Assembly (NCBI GenBank): GCA_963844885.1
Contig: CAWJQA010000017.1
Coordinates: 124,001 to 188,000 of the forward strand
Direction of reading: 5' to 3'
Source of the DNA: DATMER01 sp963844885
GTDB lineage: Bacteria > Acidobacteriota > Thermoanaerobaculia > Multivoradales > UBA5704
DNA: 64,000 bases
Shown here: positions 45,106 through 53,070 of the stretch, in pieces
How the letters are laid out: each line of letters begins with the position of its first letter
Numbering within the stretch: the stretch's first letter is position 1
Made by a program: the position numbers and the translations under genes
Notes under the pieces: model-generated
The model's database searches: none
Told to the model about the DNA's origin: nothing
Seen by the model: the letters and a program-made list of their open reading frames with translations, nothing else

Positions 45106-45705
45106 ATGCCCAAAACCGATCTGAACCCACGCCTCGCGGCGGTGCTCGCCCGTCTGTGCGAACGGCTTGGACCTCTGTTCAAGACCCAGGCCGTGAAGCT
45201 TCCCTATCTGGTCGAGGTTGTAGCCAACCATGTCCTCGGACACACGATTGCGAATGGCGGCTATCAGGCCTGGGAGCATGGTGTCGTTGCCCGGGAAGTG
45301 TACCGCTTCATCGGGAGCGAAGCGGAAGGGAGCGATCTCTTCACGGTACAGCCGCACGCTTACTCCGAAGGCGGCAAGAAGATCGCGCTCGCAAAGTCCC
45401 CCTGGCTAGACCCCCTGTCGCCGGACGAAATCGCAGTGGTCGATGCCGTGGCGGATCTGTATGGGTCCATGCCTCCGGAGACGCTGGGCCATCTGACCAA
45501 GCAGATGAATACGGAGATTGCCCCGGCGGAGTGGGGCTCGAACCATCCCGCCTCGCTTGGAGAGGATGCTTTTCTGCGGCTGAGCCCTGATTGGCAGCGC
45601 CTCTGTGCCCGCATCAACTCGGAGAACCTCGACGACCGTACGCGTTGGGGTGCCCCGATCAACGCGGATCCGATCGGGTACCTCCTTCGCGCCTTGAATG
45701 CCTAG
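45106..45705 (+). CDS. Panacea-domain (DUF4065) antitoxin-like protein
   Basis: A 199-residue protein with the Panacea/SocA-like domain: KLPYLVEVVANHVLGHTIANGGYQAWEHGVVAREVYRFI, and later PLSPDEIAVVDAVADLYGSMPPETLGHLTKQM. Panacea domains act as antitoxins for many unrelated toxins, often by shielding or recruiting them. ATG 45106 begins just ahead of the conserved N terminus PKTDLNPRLAAVLARLCERLG; longer in-frame starts add unrelated residues. The next ATG (45698) overlaps its stop, suggesting a coupled partner (next entry). Confidence 0.75.
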   Translation: MPKTDLNPRLAAVLARLCERLGPLFKTQAVKLPYLVEVVANHVLGHTIANGGYQAWEHGVVAREVYRFIGSEAEGSDLFTVQPHAYSEGGKKIALAKSPWLDPLSPDEIAVVDAVADLYGSMPPETLGHLTKQMNTEIAPAEWGSNHPASLGEDAFLRLSPDWQRLCARINSENLDDRTRWGAPINADPIGYLLRALNA

Positions 45706-45899
45706 ACCCGTCCGGCTGTTCGACCTCTTCTGGGGTGATCTACCCGATGCGGGTCATCGCGCGCTGGATCGATCCAACACCCGAGGAACCAGAAGGGTCG
45801 ATCCCTTCTGGTCGCGGCGACACTCAGCCACGATCACGAGCGCCTGAAAGAGGTCATCCGCAGGAGCCGTCAGGATCTCGTGGACTATTGTGCCGAGTG
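45698..45899 (+). pseudogene. Possible partner of the Panacea gene, frame broken
   Basis: ATG 45698 overlaps the Panacea stop by 8 bp and opens MPRPVRLFDLFWGDLPDAGHR. From about 45790 the plausible continuation is in another frame: KGRSLLVAATLSHDHERL, then KEVIRRSRQDLVDYC and stop TGA 45897-45899. One base lost or two gained near 45745-45790 would join them into a product of about 67 residues. The coupling and size fit a toxin, but I recognise no family and the call is tentative. Confidence 0.3.
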
Positions 45900-45906
45900 A
45901 GCTCCT

Positions 45907-46167
45907 CTACACATCCGCCGCCAGCCGAGGCCGCAGACCCTCGGGCGAGCTGTCCCACTCCCATCCCCACTGATCCGCGGAGTCGGCGTCCGGCACGTGG
46001 ATCAACCCCCGGTAATCGGGGATCCCGGCGGAGGGCCCCGCCGGCTCCGCCAGCACAAGGCGCAGTTGGGCTCCGGCCCTCTCGATGAGGACGACTTCTC
46101 CTTCAGCCACCTCGTCGAGCAGGCGGAACCAGTTCTTTCGGGCTTCGGTAGCGGTCACGCGCTTCAT
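45907..46167 (-). CDS. Phd/YefM-type antitoxin without visible toxin
   Basis: An 86-residue protein with the Phd/YefM start MKRVTATEARKNWFRLLDEVAEGEVVLIER and a C-terminal acidic tail (YRGLIHVPDADSADQWGWEWD). The normal downstream toxin gene is missing: reading on leads into the end of the Panacea partner. The sequence just before the ATG contains GTACAGAGTAC (a GTAC-N3-GTAC palindrome), a likely operator. This start and its upstream region are part of a 140-bp direct repeat with the 53.26-kb locus. Confidence 0.82.
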   Translation of the reverse strand: MKRVTATEARKNWFRLLDEVAEGEVVLIERAGAQLRLVLAEPAGPSAGIPDYRGLIHVPDADSADQWGWEWDSSPEGLRPRLAADV

Positions 46168-46298
46168 GTGTACAGAGTACGTCAGTTAAGGCACCGCCGG
46201 GCCCCACCCGGATGCGGGCGTCCACGGCTCGCGCGTGTACCCGGTCGGGACCGGCCAGGAAGGGGTTGATGTCCACTTCGTGGATGTGGGGGTGGCGC
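46158..46298. repeat. About 140-bp direct repeat, left copy (acyl-CoA synthetase gene end)
   Basis: This copy matches 53256-53395 with about ten differences and one indel. It contains the start codon and operator of the Phd gene and, to the right, a copy of the last codons of the acyl-CoA synthetase on the minus strand. That copy translates as HIHEVDINPFLAGPDRVHARAVDARIRVG against RIREVDINPFLAGPDRKHARAVDARIRVG at 53.3 kb. Homology ends abruptly at 46298. Confidence 0.88.
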
Positions 46299-46631
46299 CG
46301 TCCTTCTGCTAATAGCCGCTACTGTTTCTCTGTCGCCGAACGCCTTGGCGCTTCACCGCGCGGGCGGCGAAGCCGGCCGTCCGGTGGAAGCGTTGGTTCG
46401 GCGCCCTTCGCCGGCGTAACCCATGTCTCTGGACGCTCTGTCACTCGGGTCTCCGGCCACTCACTCCTAAATAGGAAAAGAATGCTCTTTGAGGAGCTGA
46501 AAGCCCCCCTCGGCGGTGCGGCGCAGCCGTCACGCCATGCTGATCCGCCGACCATCGCCAGCCACGCGGAAGCCGAACTTGACCATTGCCTCATCGCTAG
46601 TGAGCAGGCGAGCATTCGCACCAGGGTACGA
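46299..46631. other. Non-coding stretch right of the repeat
   Basis: No gene seen in 333 bp between the end of the direct repeat and the fragment at 46632. Confidence 0.3.
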
Positions 46632-47100
46632 CTAAAAATAAAAAACGCCGCCCGCGATCGCAACCTGATCGCAAACTCTGTCTGCTCTCGGATCGACGGT
46701 GATATCAATTGTGTCGGAAGCGCTGGCCTGGCTCAGATCGATATCGAGAACCTGCAGGCGTTTGTCATGCTGATCGATCGTCAATTTGCTGGTGGTGTCG
46801 CCCAGCGCCACGATCATAAAGGCACCGTTTCCCATGCCACCGCACGGCTCGTCGGTGTTCCAAATCACCTTCCCCACGAACCGCTTTGCCCCACGAGGGA
46901 CTTTGATTTGGATTAGTCCGGGCGCTATCGTCGTCGGGCACACATCGAGAGCATCAGGAAAAACTCTGCCTTCGGCCGTAACGAAATGGAAGGTTCCGCG
47001 AAGGCCATATTTCTGGCTAATGTGGGTTGAACGAAACCGCTCCGCGGCGGGGCCTACCTTAACCGTTTTCCTCTCTTTGTAGCCTTTTTCCTCTACGACA
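46632..47100 (-). pseudogene. C-terminal fragment of a secreted gene cut by the IS91-type element
   Basis: An open minus-strand frame ends at TAG 46632. It encodes a beta-rich domain: QKYGLRGTFHFVTAEGRVFPDAL, CPTTIAPGLIQIKVPRGAKRFVGKVIWNTDE, FMIVALGDTTSKLTID, LQVLDIDLSQASASDTIDITVDPRADRVCDQVAIAGG, similar in pattern to NPCBM-type sugar-binding domains. No start codon with a ribosome-binding site precedes it; the frame runs out at the edge of the IS-type element. The N-terminal part of a secreted gene lies on the same strand at 49.56-50.30 kb, so I infer one interrupted gene. Confidence 0.5.
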
Positions 47101-47159
47101 AGACAACGTTTCCGGAAGGGTTTACCGTTCGAGATGTACGTCTCGAAAGGAGGCCCTCC

Positions 47160-48011
47160 ATGACAGAGATGCGTCGCCGGATGGAAGAGGAGTTGAGACT
47201 GCAAGGCTGCAGCCCGAGGACACAAAAGACCTACATTTGTTGGGTGCGCCGCTTTGCCGAGCACTATCACCGTCCCCCGGAGCAGATGGGACCTGAGGAG
47301 GTGCGCGCCTTCCTGGTTGATCTGATCGAGGTCCGAAAGCTCGCACGGCAGTCCATGGTTCAAGCCTTTTGCGCCCTGAAGTTCTTCTACGTCCATGTGC
47401 TGCATCGCGCGTTCGAGCTCGACTTGTGTTTTCCCCGGCGCAAGCGGAAGTTGCCGCGGGTGTTGAGCGAGTCCGAGGTTCGGCTTTTGCTCGCGGCCGC
47501 TGAAGACATCAAAGAGCGGGCGATCTTGATGACGCTGTACTCGTCGGGTCTGCGACTGAGCGAGCTCATTCATTTGAAGGTCAAAGACATCGACAGCGAC
47601 CGGATGCAGATCCGGGTGCATCAAGGCAAGGGTGCCAAGGATCGCAACGTCCTGCTCTCGCGGACCCTGGTCGAAGTGCTGCGGTGCTATTTCAAGCTTT
47701 ACAAGCCCGAGGTGTGGCTGTTTTACGGCCGCACGCCGCAGGAGCCTATGTATGATCAGTCCGTCCAGCGAATGGTGCGCCGGCTCAGCCAAAAAGCAGG
47801 ACTGCGCGCAGGCGTCACGACTCACACCCTTCGGCACAGCTTCGCCACTCATCTCTTGGAGCACGGCACGGAGGTGCCGTACATTCAAGAGCTTCTCGGG
47901 CACAAAAGTATCAGGACAACCATGCTTTACACCCGCGTCAGTCCGCGGGCTCTGCGCAAGGTGACCAGCCCCTTGGACCGACTGGATTGGAGAGCCCCCG
48001 ATCTGAAGTAG
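47160..48011 (+). CDS. Tyrosine recombinase associated with the IS91-type element
   Basis: A 283-residue tyrosine recombinase. The N-terminal SAM-like DNA-binding domain (ELRLQGCSPRTQKTYICWVRRFAEHYHRP) is followed by the catalytic domain with Arg in SSGLRLSEL, HxxR in HTLRHSFATHLLEHG, His in LGHKSIRTTMLYT and the nucleophile Tyr in that last motif. ATG 47160 follows AAAGGAGG. It is 9 bp upstream of the Y2 transposase gene, a pairing seen in a subset of IS91-like elements, where it may resolve or direct integration. Confidence 0.92.
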   Translation: MTEMRRRMEEELRLQGCSPRTQKTYICWVRRFAEHYHRPPEQMGPEEVRAFLVDLIEVRKLARQSMVQAFCALKFFYVHVLHRAFELDLCFPRRKRKLPRVLSESEVRLLLAAAEDIKERAILMTLYSSGLRLSELIHLKVKDIDSDRMQIRVHQGKGAKDRNVLLSRTLVEVLRCYFKLYKPEVWLFYGRTPQEPMYDQSVQRMVRRLSQKAGLRAGVTTHTLRHSFATHLLEHGTEVPYIQELLGHKSIRTTMLYTRVSPRALRKVTSPLDRLDWRAPDLK

Positions 48012-48020
48012 GCCCGCGCC

Positions 48021-49205
48021 ATGGCGGGCACATCCAGCTTGGACGTGGCCCACATCTTTCGGCTCTATGGCGACGCGTTCCGGCAGAAACACCGGCTTTG
48101 CCGTGCGCAGTTGCGGGCGATGAGGGCCATCGAAGAATGCCGTACGGCGGCGTTGGGTGGACACTTGTATCGCTGCGACGAGTGCGGCGCCGAGAAAAAC
48201 TGCTACAACTCCTGCCGCAACCGTCACTGCCCGAAGTGCCAAGGCCTGGACAAGCAACGGTGGCTCGAGCGGCGGCGCGAGGATCTTTTGCCGGTGCCGT
48301 ACTTCCACGTCGTCTTCACCCTGCCAGCGGAGCTCAACATCCTGGCGCTCGGCAACCCGGAGGCGATCTACAACCTGCTCTTCCACTGCGCCGCGCAGAC
48401 CTTGATCGAGATCGCGGCGGATCCGAAGCATCTTGGGGTTCGTCTGGGAGTCCTGGCGGTCTTGCACACCTGGGGCCAGCCGCTTGGGCTGCACCCGCAC
48501 CTGCACTGCATCGTGCCAGGAGGCGGACCCTCTGTGGACGGCAAGCGCTGGGTGTCGGCCTCGGAGAAATTCTTCCTGCCGGTGCAGGTGCTTGCTCGGG
48601 TGTTCCGGGGCAAGTTTCTCGCCGGCCTTCGGAAGCTCTACCAGGAAGGACGCTTGAGCCTGTCGGGAGGCGCCGAACCTCTGAGTCATCCGGTGGTGTT
48701 CAACGATCTCCTCGACCGGCTGAGCCGCAAGTCCTGGTGTGTCTACAGCAAGCCTCCCTTCGGCGGCCCCGAGCAAGTGCTCCAATACCTGGCCCGCTAT
48801 ACCCACCGGGTCGCCTTTTCCAACCACCGGCTCCGCCGCCTGGATCACGACCAGGTCACCTTCACCTACAAGGACTACACGCAGGGAGGCCGGACTCGGG
48901 AAATGACCCTGCCGGCCGAGGAATTCATCCGCCGCTTCCTGCTGCACATCCTCCCGGATCGTTTCGTGCGCATTCGCTACTATGGCTTGTTTGCCAACCG
49001 GCATCGGAAGAGGGAGCTGGAACGATGCCGGGAGCTGCTCGGCGTAGAGCCTCCGCCACCACGCTCTGAAGAACGGGAGGACTGGCAAACCCTCTACCTT
49101 CGGGTCACCGGCAAGGACCCAACCCTCTGTGAGCACTGCGGCCGAGGTCACCTGCAGTGGGTCAAGGAACTGGCACCGCTGACCGGGGGACGGTCGCCGC
49201 CATGA
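48021..49205 (+). CDS. IS91 family Y2 (HUH) transposase
   Basis: A 394-residue transposase. N-terminal zinc-binding Cys cluster: YRCDECGAEKNCYNSCRNRHCPKCQG. The HUH motif is HPHLH (GLHPHLHCIVPGGG), with the catalytic tyrosine region YLARYTHRVAFSNHRL, and a C-terminal CEHCGRGH pair. Such enzymes move by rolling-circle transposition from ori to ter ends. All motifs are intact, so the element may be active. Confidence 0.94.
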   Translation: MAGTSSLDVAHIFRLYGDAFRQKHRLCRAQLRAMRAIEECRTAALGGHLYRCDECGAEKNCYNSCRNRHCPKCQGLDKQRWLERRREDLLPVPYFHVVFTLPAELNILALGNPEAIYNLLFHCAAQTLIEIAADPKHLGVRLGVLAVLHTWGQPLGLHPHLHCIVPGGGPSVDGKRWVSASEKFFLPVQVLARVFRGKFLAGLRKLYQEGRLSLSGGAEPLSHPVVFNDLLDRLSRKSWCVYSKPPFGGPEQVLQYLARYTHRVAFSNHRLRRLDHDQVTFTYKDYTQGGRTREMTLPAEEFIRRFLLHILPDRFVRIRYYGLFANRHRKRELERCRELLGVEPPPPRSEEREDWQTLYLRVTGKDPTLCEHCGRGHLQWVKELAPLTGGRSPP

Positions 49206-49486
49206 GGGCCGATCCCCTGGCGTCATCTCGTTGCTCGCGTCTTCCCTTCTTCGAGGGGTCGGGAGAGGTTTACTCTTTCTCGGCTCCGCGGTACTATCAG
49301 ACAAACGAAGCTACTGTGGGAGGGACCCATGGAGACGGTGAACCGCTGGAGGGGGCGTCAATGAAGCGGGGAAATCTCGTCCCGCGGCGCCTGAGGAAGG
49401 GGCGGCGGTCTGCCCGCTGCCTTCTCCTTCGAATTGAATCTGCATAGGGTAACCGGCTCGAACTCCCCCGCGGTCTCGTTCAACCT
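49206..49486. other. Non-coding right part of the IS91-type element
   Basis: No gene seen between the transposase stop and the terminal hairpin. Confidence 0.4.
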
Positions 49487-49558
49487 GGTCTATCCAACAT
49501 CCTCCCGGCGGCGCCGGAGGCATTTGGGAGGTTGACCTGGGAGGATGTCGGATAGACC
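49487..49558. repeat. Near-perfect 20-bp inverted repeat at the element's right side
   Basis: GGTCTATCCAACATCCTCCC (49487-49506) pairs with 49539-49558 at 19 of 20 positions across a 32-base loop. The minus-strand secreted gene's stop lies in the left arm, so the ORF end there is probably formed by the inserted sequence. Confidence 0.8.
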
Positions 49559-50296
49559 CTTAAACGTTGGAGCCAAAGCGGCCGGTGGTTTGATGACGGT
49601 TTCGTCGCTCGCAACCCGCGGGCCACTCAAGAGCACGGAGGGATGCTCTCCGCGCGTGACCGTCAATTTTACAGAGACGGGTTGCGTAAGGTCCAACCGT
49701 CGACATACAATGCTCGATTCCGGTTGCCGCTTGAAAGCCTCATCGCACTCAAGTGCGCCTGGAGGCAAAATTGAGACTTGATCTTTGAGCTTAGTGGACG
49801 AGAATTGAAGGCCATCCCCACCCTGAGTTGTGTCTTTGGCCACCAAGCGTACCGACTTTCGATCGGCACTTTGCTCGTAGGAGAAACGGACTCCTTTCCC
49901 ATCCATGCAGCGCCGCCAAGCAGTAACGATCGCTTTGCTTGCGACCCTCGAAAACTCCAGAAGTGATTTGGAGTCGAAGTCTTTATCAAGCCTCGAGTCG
50001 CAATACACCTGACGCTTCTCTTCGCTCGACCTACTGCTCCAGGCCCCTTGGAATTGGCCGTTTTGTGACAGAGAATCAAGATTAATGCCTTGATCGTCAC
50101 TTGAGCTCTGAGATGACTGCGAGCAGTACTGAGACTGAACAACTTTGTTGCTTATCGTGTCAAGACTGGTCCGAAACTCCTCATAAATACCGTGTTGGAG
50201 TATGTCGGAGCAGTTATCCTGACCAAATGCTGCCTGTGCGCCAACAAGAAGGGCTGGGGCCAGGATCCCCATTAGAGATACTAGGAGCGTGCGCAT
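49490..50296 (-). CDS. Secreted protein of the unclassified family, member 2 (probably cut short)
   Basis: A 268-residue ORF with a signal peptide (LLVSLMGILAPALLVGAQAAFG) from ATG 50296, preceded by GAGGAG. The mature N terminus CSDILQHGIYEEFRTSL and the later VYCDSRL and AIVTAWRRCMDG match the pattern of the 42.8-kb protein (CGKILEAGIFDQTL, AHCAAS, AVVEAWSRCVE). The last 24 residues (from SDILPGQPP) are read from the IS-type terminal repeat, so the native protein ended otherwise; the fragment at 46.6-47.1 kb is a candidate for the missing C terminus. Lower G+C than the core genes. Confidence 0.6.
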   Translation of the reverse strand: MRTLLVSLMGILAPALLVGAQAAFGQDNCSDILQHGIYEEFRTSLDTISNKVVQSQYCSQSSQSSSDDQGINLDSLSQNGQFQGAWSSRSSEEKRQVYCDSRLDKDFDSKSLLEFSRVASKAIVTAWRRCMDGKGVRFSYEQSADRKSVRLVAKDTTQGGDGLQFSSTKLKDQVSILPPGALECDEAFKRQPESSIVCRRLDLTQPVSVKLTVTRGEHPSVLLSGPRVASDETVIKPPAALAPTFKGLSDILPGQPPKCLRRRREDVG

Positions 50297-50535
50297 CGTG
50301 GTACTCCTCTGTTTTGTAGGGACGATCATAACACGCATCAGCCCTTCGCCCCCGATGTGTGGGCAGCGCGCGTGGCCAAGAGCGGCGTTGGTCCGCGACC
50401 AATCTAGAATCTACTCTGTTCTCCCAGGACATTGAGACTTCCTCTTCAGGCTGACTTGCCGCCGAACGGGGGCGCGCCTCACCGGCGGCGTAGCCGTCCG
50501 CGTGCAGGCGCCGTGTTATGCCAACTCTCGCAAGG

Positions 50536-51465
50536 TTAACCTCTCTTCGCAACTCCGTTGCCTCGCTTCTGCTCCTGCCGGGATTGCTGCACCTTACCCG
50601 GCCTAGGTGCTGTGTTCCGCCCGCCGGGACCGACGACGACGATCGGCTTCCAGCTGCCGGCATTGCCTGAGAGTCGCAGCGATCGGTCAAATCTGGTTTC
50701 GTTCACAAATGGGGCTGTCTGATATACAACTGAGTAAAAGCGCGTCCAATCCCTCAAGCCTCCATAGCCGGAAAGATCCTCCATAATGCCCGAGAAAATC
50801 GGAGCCACCTTCCGTTCGAAGTCCACGAATTTGACCTCTATAAGCGCCTCAAGCGAGCGGATCGCCCCATCCGGAATGAAGCTCTTCAAACCCTTGGGCA
50901 GTTTTATTTCTCTGCTGTAATCGGAGAAGGTGCTCTCCAAGTGATCATGCAAGACCCGCTTAACATCTAGCTCTTTTCGGGGCACCACTCCGCGCGCCCT
51001 CAGGATCTGAGGCGTCGATCGGAGCACGTACTCTAGCGTTTTTATGCCGGCGGGGTCCTCCTCGAGCACTCCTTTCGAGCCGGCGCCAATAACCTGGAGA
51101 ATTCCGTCTATAAGGCGCAGGGGCCGTGAAACAAGCCATTCTTGCTCGCATACAGTCTCGCCAAGGTTGTCAGCAAAGGCTTCCCATGAACTAAGAAAAC
51201 TCCGCCGTGTATCGTTCATTCCCATCAGGTCCAGCAGTACCGGGAGCTGTCGACCAAGAGAGTCCAGGCGACTTGCTAGGTCCTCTGTGCGCTGAGCCTC
51301 AAACTCCTCTTTGCCGGCGAAACTCGAACTCATACAACCGTCAAGATCTCCCAGGATCGAGTGCGCTGATTGGGTCTTGTCGAGAAGCCGCGCAACAGCA
51401 TGCGCAACGAAAGCTTGGCTAATAGGTCTACTGTCCACCTTGTTCCACGAGCCTCCTAGTGGCAT
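50536..51465 (-). CDS. PD-(D/E)XK nuclease-like protein
   Basis: A 309-residue protein. The C-terminal half has the restriction-endonuclease-like signature PDG...LEALIEVKFV (D-x(n)-ExK) with flanking helix and strand, then FSVVYQTA-like strand (here FYSVVYQTAPFVNE) and WKPIVVVGPGG. The N-terminal half is helical (LLDKTQSAHSILGDLDG; RLDSLGRQLPVLLDLMGM) and probably for target or partner binding. A role in defence or DNA processing is inferred from the fold and the accessory setting. ATG 51465 was chosen; an in-frame TTG 51576 would add 37 less convincing residues. It is 239 bp upstream of, and on the same strand as, the secreted gene. Confidence 0.55.
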   Translation of the reverse strand: MPLGGSWNKVDSRPISQAFVAHAVARLLDKTQSAHSILGDLDGCMSSSFAGKEEFEAQRTEDLASRLDSLGRQLPVLLDLMGMNDTRRSFLSSWEAFADNLGETVCEQEWLVSRPLRLIDGILQVIGAGSKGVLEEDPAGIKTLEYVLRSTPQILRARGVVPRKELDVKRVLHDHLESTFSDYSREIKLPKGLKSFIPDGAIRSLEALIEVKFVDFERKVAPIFSGIMEDLSGYGGLRDWTRFYSVVYQTAPFVNETRFDRSLRLSGNAGSWKPIVVVGPGGRNTAPRPGKVQQSRQEQKRGNGVAKRG

Positions 51466-51620
51466 AACCGCTTTCTCACCGGGAACCCGAACGCGCTTTA
51501 GCGAGTACCAAATACGACAACCTGCTGCCGGGGCACCAACGCCACAAGGTTCCTTCTCCTCTATCCTTTGGCACAATCCTACGCCGTTCGCTTAGGCACG
51601 TCAACGTGATAGCGCTTGAC

Positions 51621-51709
51621 GCATAAGCCTCCCAGCTTCTCCGGGAGGTTTGGATGCTCGGCGTGTCGGGCTAAGAGGGGCCCATCCAAGGAGACCTGGA
51701 GGCTTATGC
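51621..51709. repeat. 89-bp hairpin-forming unit with 12-bp terminal inverted repeats
   Basis: GCATAAGCCTCC (51621-51632) and GGAGGCTTATGC (51698-51709) are perfect inverted repeats; inside, TTGGATG and CATCCAA also pair. The rest of 51466-51970 shows no gene. The unit resembles a miniature palindromic element or a structured RNA. Confidence 0.5.
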
Positions 51710-51970
51710 GACGGAATCGAGCTTGGAGCCTTCCGCCAGGACCGAGCCGCGCCTCGTTGCTTAGACGACAGGCCGTGACGGATAAGCGCCCGGACTCGCA
51801 GTAGCTGGAGCAGGTGCTAGCCTCTTCAACCGGGCCGCCCTCTCTGGGCCGGAGAAGCCGGAGTCCCGCCAGGATCGCGCCTCGTCCGCCAGCCAGTCGC
51901 CACCGGGAGGAAGCTACTCACGGCTCGCAGGTGGCCTCCCCATCGCATACCGAAAACGGTATAATGTGGC

Positions 51971-52345
51971 ATGCCTCGTCTGCCGACGCCGCTCGAAAAG
52001 CCTCTTCACTGGGTCGGTTCGGCGAAGAAGGATTTGCTGGCGCTTCCGGGCGATGTCGTGGACGACTTCGGGTATGCCCTGGGTGTGGTCCAGCATGGCG
52101 GCATGCCACCTTCAGCCAAGGCCTGGAAGGGTGAAGGGCCAGGAGTCTTCGAGCTGGTCGCTGAGCATCGGGGGGATGCGTTTCGGGCTGTCTACACGGT
52201 GCGCTTCGAGAAGGCGGTCTATGTCCTACACTGCTTCCAGAAGAAGTCCCCTTCGGGCGTGCGGACGGCCAAGCAGGACATCAACTTGATCCACGAGCGG
52301 CTGAGAACGGCACAAGCAGACTACGAGGTGCGCTATGAGAAGTAA
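51971..52345 (+). CDS. higB: HigB-like toxin (phage-derived Gp49-like family)
   Basis: A 124-residue toxin of the Gp49-like/HigB family: LEKPLHWVGSAKKDLLALPGDVVDDFGYALGVVQHGG, then AKAWKGEGPGVFELVAEHRGDAFRAVYTVRFEKAVYVLHCFQKKSPSG. These proteins are ribosome-dependent mRNA interferases in studied cases. The toxin precedes its antitoxin, as usual for HigBA, and overlaps it by 11 bp. Confidence 0.9.
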   Translation: MPRLPTPLEKPLHWVGSAKKDLLALPGDVVDDFGYALGVVQHGGMPPSAKAWKGEGPGVFELVAEHRGDAFRAVYTVRFEKAVYVLHCFQKKSPSGVRTAKQDINLIHERLRTAQADYEVRYEK

Positions 52346-52670
52346 GAAGGCTGAGACGGTCGACGCGGGAAGCGGCGACGTGTTTGTGGATCTTGGCTTT
52401 GCGGACGCTGAGGAGCGGAAGCTGCGCGTACAGCTCGCGATGCAGGTGAACGAGCTGACCGCCGCCCGTCGCTTGACTCAGGCACGCGCGGCACAGCTAT
52501 TCGGCATACCGCAGCCGCACGTCTCCGAACTCAAGAACTACAAACTGAGCCGGTTTTCCTCCGAACGGCTGCTACGCTTCGTGACTCTTCTGGACCGTGA
52601 CGTCGAGATTGTCATCCGGCCGAAAGCCAAAGGGCACGCGTCGGGGGTCGTGTCCGTGTCGGTCGCTTGA
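52335..52670 (+). CDS. higA: HigA-like antitoxin (XRE-family HTH)
   Basis: A 111-residue protein with an XRE-type HTH at about residues 35-85: RKLRVQLAMQVNELTAARRLTQARAAQLFGIPQPHVSELKN, followed by FSSERLLRFVTLLDRDVEIVIRP. This is the HigA-type antitoxin that usually follows a Gp49-like toxin; it should repress the operon. ATG 52335 overlaps higB. Confidence 0.9.
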   Translation: MRSKKAETVDAGSGDVFVDLGFADAEERKLRVQLAMQVNELTAARRLTQARAAQLFGIPQPHVSELKNYKLSRFSSERLLRFVTLLDRDVEIVIRPKAKGHASGVVSVSVA

Positions 52671-52869
52671 GGACAAAGGCGGACGAGATGCGTCTGGCAT
52701 TCTTTCCGGGTGAAGCGGCCTGCGATGTCATCCTCCCATGTCCTCGGGCCGCCTCTCCGGTCTTTCATCTTCCCGGGAAGATGGCTCTGCTTCCAGGGAA
52801 GCCGCGCCTTCCGGCGTAATGTTGGCAGGAATGCTCATTCATAAGCCCCGCTCATTGAGGGGTGAAATA

Positions 52870-53052
52870 CTAGACGACCGGCTCACCAGGCAACGCCCGA
52901 TTCGCCCCGCGCTCCTTGCGGGGGTCGTCTCGCGGCATCCCTTGATCCAGCCACTCCCGGACGAAGCGCTTCGCTGCTTCATGGTGGGTGTCGGTACGCG
53001 TTACGAAAGCGAAGATCGCCCCGGTGTCGATCAGGATCCGTGGCGGCCCCAT
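52870..53052 (-). pseudogene. Truncated VapC-like PIN toxin
   Basis: The first 38 residues (MGPPRILIDTGAIFAFVTRTDTHHEAAKRFVREWL) match the N terminus of a PIN-domain VapC toxin with the first catalytic Asp. After that the sequence changes to unrelated, Arg-rich residues and ends at 60 residues, so the remaining acidic residues are lost. It follows the remnant antitoxin by 18 bp on the minus strand. The 200 bp to its left hold nothing I can call. Confidence 0.65.
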
Positions 53053-53070
53053 CGACAGTCTCCCGACAGC

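Larger units (their letters stand above)
47101..49558 (+). mobile_element. IS91-family-type element with tyrosine recombinase
   Basis: A unit of about 2.4 kb carrying a tyrosine recombinase and an IS91-type Y2 transposase in tandem, between two minus-strand pieces of a secreted gene. The right side ends near an almost perfect 20-bp inverted repeat (49487-49506 with 49539-49558), as expected for hairpin-ended, rolling-circle elements. The left end is set only roughly, where the flanking frame stops making sense. No short target duplication was found, which fits this family. Confidence 0.75.

Noticed and set aside
46632..49304. Minus-strand frame of 890 codons as one gene
   Set aside because: Most of it is the complement of the recombinase and Y2 transposase genes. 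Only the last 155 or so codons carry protein-like sequence, kept as a fragment.
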